DNA from: Anarhynchus alexandrinus
Taxonomy: Eukaryota; Chordata; Aves; Charadriiformes; Charadriidae
Assembly: GCA_008711295.1 (NCBI GenBank)
Contig: VUYV01000102.1
Location: 1,921,541-1,985,540 of the forward strand
Length of the DNA stretch: 64,000 nt
Direction: 5' to 3'
This document shows positions 35,087-47,594 of the stretch, piece by piece (within the stretch, counting starts at the first letter, position 1; each line of letters starts with the position of its first letter). Made by a program: the position numbers and the translations under genes. Under the pieces are notes generated by a model. It was not told where the DNA came from. It searched no databases and saw only the letters and a list, made by a program, of their open reading frames with translations.

Positions 35087-35087
35087 A

Positions 35088-35701
35088 TTTGGATAAGGAA
35101 CTGGCTAGATGGTCACACTCAAAGAGTTGAGGTCATCGGCTAGATGTCCAAGTGGAAACCAGTGACGAGTGGAGTTCCTCAGGGGTCAGTACTGGGACTG
35201 GTCCTGTTTAACATCTTTGTCGGTGACATGGAAAGTGGACAGACATTGAGCGCACCCTCAGCAAGTTTGCCAGTGATACCAAGCTGTGTGGTGTGGTTGA
35301 CACACTAGAGGGAAAGGATGCCATCCAGAGGGACCTGGACAGATTTCAGAGGTGGACTTGTGCAAACCTCATGAGGTTCAACAAGGCCAAATGCAAGGTC
35401 CTGCACCTGGGTAGGGGCAATCTCAAGCACAAACACTGGCTGAGCAGAGAATGGGTTGAAAGCAGCCATGCTGAGAAGGGCTTGGGGGTGTTGGTGGATG
35501 AGAAGCTCACCATGAGCCAGCAATGTGCACTCACAGCCCAGAAAGTGAACTGCATCCTGGGCTGCATCAAAGGAAGTGTGGCCAACAGGTCAAGGGAGGT
35601 GATTCTGCCACTCTACTCTGCTCTCGTGAGACCTCACCTGGAGTACTGCATCCAGCCTCGGAGGTTCCAACATAAGGAGGACATGGACCTGTTGGAACAG
35701 G
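35088..35701 (+). mobile_element. Internal CR1 fragment lacking both ends
   Basis: The fragment starts at the IRNWLDGHTQRVEVIG block and runs through [20 protein letters not shown], the active-site region (FASD instead of FADD at about 35269-35280), DAIQRDLDRFQRW, FNKAKCKVLHLGRGN and PHLEYCIQPRRFQHKED, ending at LLEQ. It is the same subfamily as the 3.3-kb plus-strand copy (shared HKHWLSREWVESSHAEKGL block) but does not share that copy's 20-base and 7-base deletions, so it is not a duplicate of it. A stop follows VEVIG, and extra bases after DMESG shift the frame. From 35293 the frame is open to the fragment end and runs on into unrelated sequence, stopping at 35790. CR1 copies normally keep the 3' end, so its absence is unusual. 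Confidence 0.9.
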
Positions 35702-37550
35702 GTGAAATGAAAACAGTGCAGGTCCTTGGAACACTAGAAGAGTTGACACTGCATGGACCAGGAAAAGGAAAAAAGGTAGAGGAGTCCTAAACTCCTCTTG
35801 CAAAGGAAAACAATTCTCTTCCTCTTGAGGTAAAGAATCAGGAACTCATTCTATTTTTTATTCCTTCCTTAACAGCTAATACATATTGCTGCCCATACCA
35901 ACACTGCCATTGTACTCTCCAAGGCACTGTTCGTCACCCTTTACCTTTCAGCAGACTAACCACGTGACACAGTTTCTAATCACTTACAAATAATTTCTTT
36001 TCCATCAGACTTACAAGAATTAAAAAAAAAAATAATCTTTCTTCATTCAATAGGAATTAAATGTGTTTCAAAAGTAAAAAATTTAATTGAAAAAAACCAA
36101 CCTAAAACTGAGATTATTTTTGATTAACAATTCAATCCCTAGCATGTTTTTTTCATAATAATTATTGACGGACATAAGTAAATGACTACTTTTACTGGTC
36201 TTGAAAACTACTTCAAACACAATAAATATAAAAAAAGAAGTGGGATTTTTAGTTTAAATAGAACTGTACATTTCTTCAATGGGAAGCAGTACAGTCTTAA
36301 AAGAGCCCAAAGTACTGTCTATTTCCAGATTTATTTTTTTTTCTTACAAGCAGGAACATGTATGAAGATAAATAGACAGAGAGAAGGAGGGAGAGAGAGG
36401 TGGGAAGGAAACGGAAAAGAAGGAAATGGAGAGTACAAACATGCACTCACTATCATGCATAACAAATGTACATAGAGACTTAAAGAGTGTTTTGGGGAAA
36501 AGTAGGTGTTCATTTCATTCAGACACATACCAAAAAACCAGTTCTATCAGTTTCTTTGATATTTTAACAGTGGACTTCATTTCACCCAAAATATCGATGT
36601 ATATATATACTCCTACCTGAAGATATCCTCCGTGATTTTGGTACTATTGCTTCTTTTCTATTTTTTTTNAAATGCAACAGTACAACAAAATGTCAAAAGG
36701 AAACATGTCTTTGCCAAAACAGGCCATGTGTGTTTACCTCTTACAGGACATCCTTAGGAGTGTCCAGTAGCATAGCGTGTTTCCAGGCCTCTGTACATTG
36801 ATAGCAGGTTTGTCAGGAGTTCATTAATATTTCTGGTTTGGACATGTGTTGTCCAAACTGTCCACTCTGTTTTCTAAGGGTGTGCTAACATGAAATTAAA
36901 CATGATTCATGCTTCCATATTCATTGTCTAGATATTTATGTAGTTATTGCAGCTGATTTACCAGTGATCCTTCAATCTCTAGGCAGACAAAGCTCTGGAT
37001 GCTTAATAGTGATGATTTGTCTTTATTTATAGACAAATGTAGCTCCCATTTATATAGAGGAGAAAAATTTTGAAATAGAAGAAAACTGATTGTTTTAATG
37101 ATCTGTTTAGATTTACCTTCTAATTTTCCCTCTTTACAGTGATTCCTTGTATGTTTGAAACTCTAATTTAAAGCCACATCTGTATTAACAATTCATAATA
37201 TTGGGCATACTGGGGCTTTCTCTTCTTTTGTGTCCTGATTTGGAGTAATGGAGAGGACTGATATTCCTGTGTTGTGAAAACATGCATGTATTGAAATTCA
37301 ACTCTCTCTTCTGTGATACATTTCCTATGTTATTCACAGGATTCACAGAAGGCAGATCTACATCCCGTACAAAATTGGAGTTGGAAAGTGTAGTCACCAT
37401 GATCCTGCCTTGGTTGATAATCTCAATCCTTTCTGAAGAGTTTCTGCTCAACAAAAAGAAAAGCCGTTTGTCTATTGTTCAATTAAAGAACACTTGGCAT
37501 AGAGACTGTTAAAGTAGTGGAATATAAATTGGCCATTTGAGATAAAATAA
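35702..37550. other. AT-rich noncoding stretch with GA-rich tract
   Basis: No gene is recognised. An 8-base perfect inverted repeat with a 5-base loop lies at 35778-35798 (AGAGGAGT and ACTCCTCT). A GA-rich low-complexity tract is at about 36376-36433. One N lies at 36669 after a T run. Confidence 0.6.
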
Positions 37551-37617
37551 ATTATTAATAATAGTGTTATTATTATCATTGTTATTATTATTATTACTGA
37601 TATTATTATTATTATAA
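37551..37617. repeat. Imperfect (TTA)n / (ATT)n microsatellite
   Basis: About 67 bases consist mainly of TTA/ATT units with a few interruptions. Confidence 0.85.
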
Positions 37618-40306
37618 CATTAAAGTGAAAACTGAAACCAATATTTTTTCTTAAAATTTCTTTCCTACCAAAATTTATTAGTTTTCTAAAGACATAAATT
37701 GAAAACCACATCTACTTTCATAGGGAGAAAAAAAAGACCAAATTAATATGTCTGTTTAATTGATACTAAAACTAATTTTAAAATATACAAGACTTTTTAA
37801 ATTAAATAATTAAAAGATTATGATTTGCTTTTTATCATTTGTAAGTGCTAACTGCATGCAGAAGTAATTTTACCTATTCCTTAATCTGCAATTTTACTTC
37901 TATGTTTGTCAACTATTTTGTTCAAATTCTTTTATGATGTATACAAGTTGGGGAAAAGAGGTCATAGAAGAGCAAATGCTATGTGGAACATTTGGCAGAA
38001 GGATAGTGTCAAGTTGTTAATGCCTTCCAGATTATTCATATGATCATAAAAGTCCTACCAGAAACTCATATGTCACGACACACACCTGGAAGACACTTGG
38101 CAAGTCTGGTTTTGCTTCCTTAACCATATCTTTGCTGTCTTCTTTATATTCTGCCTCCTTTGTTTAATAAATTCCCTCCTTTTTCACCCCTGTAGCACTT
38201 CAGAAATATTTTCCATATCTGCCTTCAGTGAAAATTTAGTGGGATAGCAGGACATAATAAATGTGTAAACCTAGCACAACTCCATTATATCTTAAATTTT
38301 ATTTGCTTCTTGTGCACAGCCCCTTAAGCTGAGTTACTTCCAACATCGCAACGTGATGAATTTCACACTACAACCTGTTTTTGAACCAAGTCATGGAATT
38401 TTGTTGTAGGCAAACCTCAGCTGAGCTACTCTTTCTGGTAAATGTGATTAGAATAAATATACTTTTGATAAAAAGACCTGGTTTAATTACCACTCTGTCC
38501 TTCAGAGCTCATTAGTGTGTATTATCAATAGTGATATCTAGTTCCAAAGATGCAAGGGTGTTATTTTTTTAAAATGTATTTTTATTCAAAATATAGCAAG
38601 AAACCCACATCTACTTTGTCTATTTTTGGAGCAAGAATGTGAATTAAATTGAATACCCTATCCCTTTTCTTTATAGATACTGTTTTGTTTGTATGTTTGG
38701 GCNAAAAGGCTACATCCTGCAATATTAAAAAAAAAAATTCAATGCCTCTGTGTACCCTCTGTATATATTCTCTGCAACTTACGGTAACTGAACCTTGACA
38801 AGAATTTATTTACTTGCTAGACTGACTTCACTTGTGCATTAGAACGTGTGAATCTGTATAGGTATTGAGACATCGGTGTAAAATACATCTAATGAAGCAG
38901 TAAAGCCACAGTTTAAATCTCTGTAGGTGAGTTATTCTATTCTTCTGGTTTACTCCATGGAAAGGCAAAACATGATATTTGGATGTGGTTCATCTAAAAT
39001 AGGTCAGGTGAATTAAGGCCTCTAAGAGATGTGCAAAGGAGATAATATGTTTTCTGAAGTATGTACATGGAAAAGATAATAAATGAAAAGCACTTTCTTG
39101 GAAGTTGTTTTGGTTTTACCTGTAACTTGTCTTTTCTTTCATTAAACCAGCCAGCTGAGCAAATAAACAGATCTTCCACTTGGTAGGTGTGGTACCATGC
39201 GTTCTCTTTCTCACCAACTGGAGTAGCACAGTACAGCTAACACACCTTAAAAACCTTGGATTTTGCCAACAGGCTGGGACCTATTGTCTGTCTGTTCTGG
39301 CATCTTGGCCCTGATAACTAAGATTAGTAGATCTTTCAGGCTTTTTACAGAGGGGCATGCAAATCTCTGCAGTAGATTTACCCTAAGTGTACCTATCACA
39401 AGGTAGTTTTCCTTTCATTGGCAATATTTGAAGGATAGCTTCTTTTCAGAAAAGAGAGTTTTCTTTATCTTTTACTTAAAAGCTCAATTGCAGCACTGTT
39501 GACCTCAGTTTCAGCACAGCTTTTGACATGTTTTGACCTGATGCCTTTAGGATGATAAACAACTTGATTTACAGAGCTTAAAATAACAGCACAGGACAAA
39601 CGACTTCACGTACCCCCTTTTCACAGGTTTTCAAATCAAGCGGCTCAGTACGTATTGAACATCAGTACTACTGGAAGAATATAAACAAAGCAGGGAGCAC
39701 ATAAACCCACAAAGAATGCTAGTAATATTTCAGTCATTTGTATGCAAGCAACCTGTCAAAATGTCAGCGTACAGTATCTTCCAAGACCTATAATGAAGTC
39801 ATAAATTTGCAATTTTCTCAGTGCAAAGCTTAGTGCAAATTAATGATATGAAAGCCAATGAAAATCACTTTTTAAACAGAAAAAAACCACATTCAAAATT
39901 ACAAAAGAAACAGTAATTATACATTAAATTTTACAGTTGTAGAATAATATTACAAGTTGTAAGAGATCTCTTTCTGTGGCTTAAGTAAGGTGGAAAACCT
40001 GTACCTCCTAAGCATGTATTTGTTCACAAATCATGCTCCATGAGACCATCCTTTTTGACAGTGTCCCAACTAGCTGCACAGATAAACTTTCAACAGGGGC
40101 AATTTTTTTTTGCTGACAAAAAGAGAAGAACCACCTGAAGTTGCTCATTGAAGTAAAAACTAATTTTAGATTCACTTTGATTGTGTAAAGATGACCAGAA
40201 AATTATACTAATTTCTGCTGAATGCTTTAAGTAGAATGAAGAAATATGAAGCTCTTAGATGAGCATACAAGGAACAGCAGATAGACTACATAATATCACT
40301 ACCTGA
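37618..40306. other. AT-rich noncoding stretch
   Basis: No gene or repeat is recognised. One N lies at 38703. Confidence 0.6.
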
Positions 40307-40725
40307 AAATCATGGAGGCTGGAAGGGACCTCTGGAGGCCACCTTGTCCTGCTCAAACAGGGCCACCTAGAGCCAGTTGCCCAGGACTGTGACTAGATGA
40401 TCTTTTTAAATATCTCTAAGGATGGAGACTCCACAACTTGTTGTCTATCAGGAACCAGCCAGTAGCCCCCTATATGTACTGATACATGGAGTTATTCATG
40501 CACCATGGGGTGCTTGGGTACACGTGTAGGACTTTGCACTTCCCCTTGTTGAACTTCATAAAGTTCCTCTTAGCCCTTTTCTCCAGACTGTTGAAGTCCC
40601 TCTGAAGAACAGCATGACTTTCTGGCATACCGGCCATTCCTCCCAGTTTTGTAACATTAACAAAATTGCTGAGAGTACACTATGCTTCATCATCCTGAAC
40701 ATTAATAAAAGTGGTGAAACTTAAA
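40307..40725 (-). mobile_element. Old diverged CR1 3' end
   Basis: An antisense CR1 begins with AATCATGGAGGCTGGAAGGGACC and contains GGCCACCTAGAGCCAGTTGCCCAG, a GATGGAGACTCCACAACTT block, GGACTTTGCACTTCCCCTTG, TGTTGAACTTCATAAAGTTCC and CATTCCTCCCAGTTTTGTAAC. Several internal blocks are missing relative to other CR1 3' ends, and no long open frame remains, so the copy is old. The right boundary is uncertain because similarity fades between 40725 and 40800. Confidence 0.82.
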
Positions 40726-43700
40726 TTTTTCAAAAGAACTTTGCTGATACCTGCCGATTTAAAATATATACATGGATAAACAGACCCACCAGTCCAATAT
40801 TTTTAATGATTATTTCTGTTGAAGATATAAGACACTATATGCTTTGGGACTATTTCAGCTATGTTTTTCCATTAATATTTTCGTACCACTCTTGCCTTCC
40901 ACTTTCCACTCAGATGTCTGCTTTTCTGCTTAAGTAATTTACTTTTGATTTCTCAGTAACACAGACAAATGAGTTAGAGAAGGTTTTATATGCAGTTAAT
41001 TTTGTAAAATCATTGTGAATTTTTAGGTATAACACATCGCTCCCCAAACATTATGTTTTTGTTAATAGATTTATTTTACTGACCTTCATTTTAATTGCTT
41101 ACTGCCATAGCCTTTACTAAAACTGCATGGGCAACCTTTAAAAATAATAGTGCCTATGTCAATCACCCAAAAACAACGCACAAAAACCTTCTGCAAAATG
41201 ATCAATTAAGGCCTAAGTACAAATGCAACGCAGCTAGGGAGACTGGCTGAATTTACAGCCTCCAAAGCAAAGTATACAATTAGCTTCAAATGCCAAACTT
41301 CACATGCCACGAAAGTGGCTGTACATTAAAAACAACAACAAAAAATCTTAGTGAATTCTGCATTCATGATGAATAGACTTAAGAATTTTGGTGAACAAAA
41401 GCTATTCTGCTACACGCATTTGCAAAGGATATAATTAGTTGTTCCTTCAGTTTCTTGGATAAAGATGGCACATATGAAAAATAATAGGCTGTCAATACCC
41501 AAAAGGGTTAGAAGTATAATTTTAACAAAGGAATATATTTAGGACAACAACAACAGATTTTAGCTGAATATCTGTAGTGTTTTAGAAGATTTTATGCCAA
41601 GAAAGATGCACTTGGAATTCATTTGATATGTGGTATTTCTGCCTTGTTTATTTTTAGCCTTCTTTTTCTAAAAATGTCTACAATGACAGTAGCATTTTGC
41701 TACTGAATTTGCTGCAGTTTTAGTGGTACAAACTTATTACAGTGAAAATTCACCTACAAGTTAAAGAATGTTAGAAGACTGCTTTGTGTGCATGTACCAC
41801 ACAAGCATACACACCTCAGTCACTTTACAACTTTACTTGTTGAAATCCATATCAGCAAAAATGAGTTCTAATTCATGCCATTCTGTTTCCATGTCTGTGA
41901 CAGCCAGTGTAACAAATTAGAAGAACTAAAGTAAGTCTAAAGTGAGAATATAGATCTATGATTTCTGCCCAGGTACTAATCACAGTTAACATTATTGTCT
42001 TGTGGATTTACATTCAAGATTCTATATTAAAAACATTTGATTACAATTTCTCATTAAAAACTACGTAATTGCAAAGGCCACCAAAAGGTAATATTTTTAT
42101 TTCAATTATTTTTGCTTCCATGATTTTGCAGCTATATTCCTCAAAGTAAATACAAACTAAATACAAATAGATGCTTTCATGTACGGTCTTGGGTGAGCAG
42201 AGATAGCCAGCAATTTGCAAAATTTGCCTTTTTTCCTAGTGGAATTTTTGATTTAGTTATAAAATCAGAAATTTTTCATGTAACCAGTAAAACTGGTTCT
42301 GACACCTGTAGTAGTATTTCTGGTCAAAATAGGGCAGAAAAAAGTCCTGTTTGCCATGCAGCAAAGAGCAGACCCCATTTTCAGGTAATTTTTAAGCTGG
42401 TTTGGATTTGAACCTCTCAGACTCATAAATGAGTCTTCCTATTGGAAGTATTCATCACTAGCTAGTTAATTAATTAAGCAAGAGTTGGAAACTGTATCAG
42501 CACATTTCAAGTGAATGTCCTGAAATATTTGACATTCTGGAGTTAATCTCAGTATGTTGTATTTCAAAAAAATACCCTGTCTTTTCTTAGTGTAGAATAG
42601 AAGAACACTGATATTCATGCCTCTAAAACTTCGTGGATTTCAGCCTCTTACAGTTTGCTATCATTGACTGTACAAAGACAAAGAAAAATTGTGAAGGGCA
42701 CAAAAGGCCTCCCAAAAGAAGTTTAAGGTCTTAAATGACATTGTTAGGTCTACAGGGAGATGATTAGGTTGCTGACTTACCCCTGGCTGGAGGTCATGCT
42801 GTGGAGCAGAATGTGAGGAGCTGCTGGAGACATGCCATGAGAAACTGGCAGTGGTCATGGCACACAACCATGCTGACAGAGGTTAGTAACAGCGTCATGA
42901 TGAAAAACTGGATGTCAGAGGTGAGTAAGGGGGAGTTACTTGAGAAATGGCTTTACAGATAGCTGTGGAAGGATGGAGGGAAGCAGAACTATAATAACTG
43001 GCGGTAGCGAGTTATTATCAGTATTAACAGTTATTGTCAGTAGTAACATAAAAAGCCAAGATTGCCTAGATAAATATATTTTGGTATGGATGTAGCAAAT
43101 GTGGGAAAACACGATTAGGGGCAGATTATTTATGTGGGAGACAATTTGGTCAGAAAAAAAGGAGGTATAAGGGCATTGAAAAGGAGCATGAGGAAATAAG
43201 ACAGGGGATAATGAAGTGTGGAGATAACATAATTGGGACTGTCTGGAGATACCTGCCGCACAGCCCTGGTTTTGATCATTGTAGCTGAATCAGGAAAATA
43301 AATCAAAGTTATTATTCTGACCATGACATGTGTTGAACCTGTTCCTATAATCAGGAGAAGAAGTAAGAGGAAGCAGGGTGCTTTCCCTGGGTAGTGGGAT
43401 GGTGCCCAGGACAGGGGTCCTCATATCACTTTGTCAGTGCCCATTGCAGGCTTGATGTCATCAGCATCTTCCCAGCCACTTCCTAGCAGACATCTAGATG
43501 GACTGCTTCAAGAAGAGCAGAGCAATTCACTCCTCCTGACCCATTTACAGCCTCTTCTCTGCCTTCACCATGTGAGACAAAGGGAAATGCACCTTTTTTT
43601 TTTTGCAGAGTGACCCATTATCAAGTAGTGCCAGTGGGTGGTTTGCTATTTATCCTAGCGTTCTCAACTAGGATAATTGTTCAATCTCAATTTTGAAGAA

Positions 43701-46700
43701 TCCAGAAAATGACTTTATTTCATTTTTTGCTAGCAGCAATGTGTCTTCAGTTTCAGTGCAAGAAGGCTGATTCCACTTATTTCACATCTTCACCATTTTA
43801 AAGAGACAGACAGAGTCTCATTTCTCTGCTACATGCAGGTACCTGGCTAGATCTCCACAGAACCCTCTCTCTTATTCAGATATTCTTTTTATCTAGCCAC
43901 TACCAATTAGCTATTTAGTGAATCATTACCAAGAAGTGACCAGCCATCCAGCAGCTCTGGCTGAGAACAGTAATAGTATAATCTCATCATACACACAGAT
44001 TAATTCACATTAAAGAAATCATACTGTATGTGAGCTATGAAAAAGTATAATACACTATTTTGTTGCCTCACTATGTTATCCTAAACCTCTTATTCCCCAG
44101 TTGCTCTATCACAACAATTAGTTTCCCGGCCTCTCTAGGCCTTGTTGAATTATCTGAGCTTTGTCTCATACACTTTGTGCTGTCCATCCTACTTCCAATT
44201 CCCCTCCATAATCTAGCCATATAACCCATATGACTTCTAGACATGCAAGAGGCTGACTCTTTTGTGGATAATCCAAGGCTATCTACATACTGACTCATTA
44301 GCTTCACAATGTCAAGCAAAATGGAGAGCAGTAACAACTTTGTTTTCTCTACTTATTGAGGGAATTGATAGGATTTATTTTCGTTTTGTTAGACATTGCT
44401 TTTCACAAAAAAGTGTAGGAACTTCATACTTTTGAGACTTCAGACCCTCTGTCAAATTTGATAGAAATCAACCAGAGTCCACCTATTAAGAGGAACGTCT
44501 AGAGGAGAAAGAGTAGTTGCATATCTCTTTGTTTTTTTAGAGAAATATGCTAAAAACTGTTTCAAATGTTTGCCTTTTTTCATAACATTCAGCTAATATG
44601 ATGTAATTCATGATCTGCACTGACTGCACCTAAAGTGTCTCACTGTGTATAACTGAGAGGAGCACAGTAGAAAACTTCGTGGAGACCAGTGTAAAGAAAT
44701 GCCAAAAACAAATTATGAGAATTTTGTTAATAAATAAAAGCACTTCTGGTTTGTAAATTTTACTTTAACTATAAAAGTAGATGAAGTGGTTCAAGACACA
44801 GAAAATTAAGCCTTGGAAGGGAACATCGGCAACAACAAAGCATTGGAGGACATGAGGGCCAAGTTTTACCATGCTACTGGTTTGGCAGTTTGAGCTACTG
44901 GTCAATACAAACAAGTCAATGGGTTTCTATGCTAACTAGGGATGCATGTGGTATGCGAAGGATGGATTGGGGAAGCATGGATGCTGCTGCATGTGCCCGC
45001 TTGATATTCTACAGGTTGGTACTATGATTTTTTAAACACATTTCGAACATGTTCTCATTCCCCAAAGATGAGACCTGCTTTGTTAACATTGAATAAAGCA
45101 AAAGATGATAGTGTTAAATCTGATGCATTTCTTAGTCAAGACAAGATTTTTATGGCATGGAAAACCCATTGTCAGAGTTAACAGAGAATTTAAATGTGGT
45201 AATAAGTGTAATATTCTATGTTTTCAAATGGTTCTCCTTATTAAATTTGCTTTTCTGTGGTAGAGATTATAGCTTTTTAGTGATATATCTAGTTCCTTCA
45301 TGAACTTTTGCTGTATTACCTACTTTATTTCAATTTTTCATGTAAAGATAGTATCCTTTAAGACCTCCCAATTCATTGTGGTTGGAACATCACTTTCTAA
45401 AGTAGAATCCTGACATATTAAAGTACATTCACTGATGTGTCAACAATAGATTGGACTTTAACAAGTGTGTAGTGTAGCTTAAACACTGAACTTCATTAGA
45501 AGAGTTGATATTTGTAACCATTATCTCAATATGATATTAATCAATCAATATATGATAGTACATTCATATTCATCTAAAATATGAACAGAAAACTCTGACT
45601 ATAAATGACTCTGTTTTATAAAGTCGGAAACAGCTTATTCACACAGTGCATTTTCCATTGTTTTTTTATTTTTGTTGTCACATCTGAGTGAGAAGTTCTG
45701 CCCAGTCCTTAAATTCTTTAAGTCTTCTGTAGAGTGTAAGATTTTAAGTTTTACCTTAAAAGGGTAAAAAGTACCATTGCACTTTGCTGAATTGAAAGCA
45801 TGGCTTAAAATAACGTAAAACATATCTTGCACAGTAATGCAGAGGCAGATTCAAGGAAACTGTGTTCCAACACAGCAGGATTCAAGCAAATACTGGTTCA
45901 AAACCACTTCAGTCTCTCAGAGGTAAGGCTTAACAACTCACACACAAGTAGACACTAAAGCATCTAGAGACCTGTTGCCCCATTAGAGTGGCACACAAGA
46001 GAGACAGACTGACTTGACCGGGTAGAAGTACCCATAGAAAAATGAAGCTGTGTTCATTTATGGCATTACTTTACTTTTGACTTCCAAAAGTATGGGGGTG
46101 TTTTGTTCAGCCCAGTGCTTCAGAAAGCAGAGTGTGATTACATCCCTGCTGAATATTTAATTTCCTATTTTTTTAATTAGACATATTTTGAATTAGTTTT
46201 CTTAAGTGATAGTACATGCTTTGTATTTTTACTTCTTTCCCTCAGTACTCCTCCTCCTATAAATGAGGCAAAATTACAGAAAACTTATGAAGTTTTCCAA
46301 TAAACTTGAAAAAAACCCAAACAAACACAAAAAAAATCCCCCAAATCCTTGCCCCCCCCCCAAAAAAAAACAAACCAAAACCAAAAAAAGCACACACACA
46401 TATATATCCTGGTCTCTTGGTTTTCAGGTATTATTGTTGTAGGGTGGTCTAATCAGTGTAGAATAAGAGACTAAGCAGTATCCAGTCAGTTGATTACACT
46501 GGAAAACAACTGTCTATAAATTCATTTAATCCAAGTATCTAAAGGTCTTTTGACCAGCATTCATAATGAGGCAACGAAGAAACAGAAGACACTATATTTG
46601 TTCCTCTTCTGACTTAGGGAAACAGGGCAGAAGGCATTGGTGAGAAAGAAAAGAACATCTAGTTGATAGTTAGAAGCCAAGCTAGATCGACTTTTCTCAA

Positions 46701-47430
46701 ATATCTCAGGAATATAGCAGCAGCAGTTGGCATGTATGAAGGTAAAGCAGGAAAAACTGCAGATGTGGCTTCAGAGACTTGCAAAAATATAGTTTGCTAT
46801 GTTTTAAGCAAAGTGTGTGCTATTACAGATCTCTGTGTGAGAAGTTATTTCTTCATTCCCTCTTATTAATTACCCCTCCACAATAGCAAATTAGGTTAAT
46901 AGGCACCAAAGTGTTATTATTTAAATATCAACACACTTACTTTCTTAATTTATAGACAAGCCAGCAATTCAATTTCATTTATTTACAGCAGCAAAGGTAT
47001 TACCAGTATGCGATAGGAATACATGAAATCTTTTCATCACTTATGGTTTTCTGTAATCTTTGCATAAGAATTTTTAATTATGCTTTTATTAGTTTCACTT
47101 TTGAATGCCTGCCTTCAATCTGAAGAGCAGATAATATTACTCAATTGAAGAAGGTGGCAATAATTTCTATTTTCTTAGGATTTTAAGGCAAAAACTGTTG
47201 ACTAATTTTCCCTAGAAGATAGGGAAGGGACAGGAGAAACACTTCTGATATGTGAAATGTCAGTTCCAGCTTCTGGACACTGTAGACTTTTCTTCTTAAA
47301 CTGAACTATAGAAGCAGCAAAGGTTTCATTCACAACATTTGGGTTTTCTTAACCTTAATCTAGATATGAATAACATGGATAGAATACCTCTTAAACTACA
47401 GCTGTGTAGAATCTCAGTATAAACAGCAAT
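40726..47430. other. Mostly AT-rich noncoding stretch with A/C-rich tract
   Basis: No gene or repeat is certain. A GC-richer zone at about 42660-43620 contains close matches to splice donors (42898 and 42921) but no continuous frame. An A/C-rich low-complexity tract with a C run lies at about 46312-46393, followed by a CA/TA run. Confidence 0.55.
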
Positions 47431-47594
47431 TTCTTGGGAGTTCCACCATCCCTGGAAATATTCAAGGTCAGGTTGGACGGGGCTCTGAGCAACCTATCTA
47501 GTTGAAGATGTCCCTCCTCGTTGCAGAGGGGTTGGACTAGATGACCTTTAAAGTTCAATTGTAATCCAAACTATTCTATGATTCTATGATTCTC
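47431..47594 (+). mobile_element. CR1 LINE 3' end, 164 bp
   Basis: The plus-strand CR1 3' end carries CCATCCCTGGAAATATTCAAGG, GGTTGGACGGGGCTCTGAGCAACC, GGGGTTGGACTAGATGACC and terminal ATTCTATG octamers ending at 47594. It is moderately diverged and 5' truncated just after the end of ORF2. Confidence 0.92.

Noticed and set aside
35778..35798. 8-base perfect hairpin with 5-base loop
   Set aside because: Too short to call a structured RNA or terminator in a vertebrate genome, and there is no nearby transcription unit.
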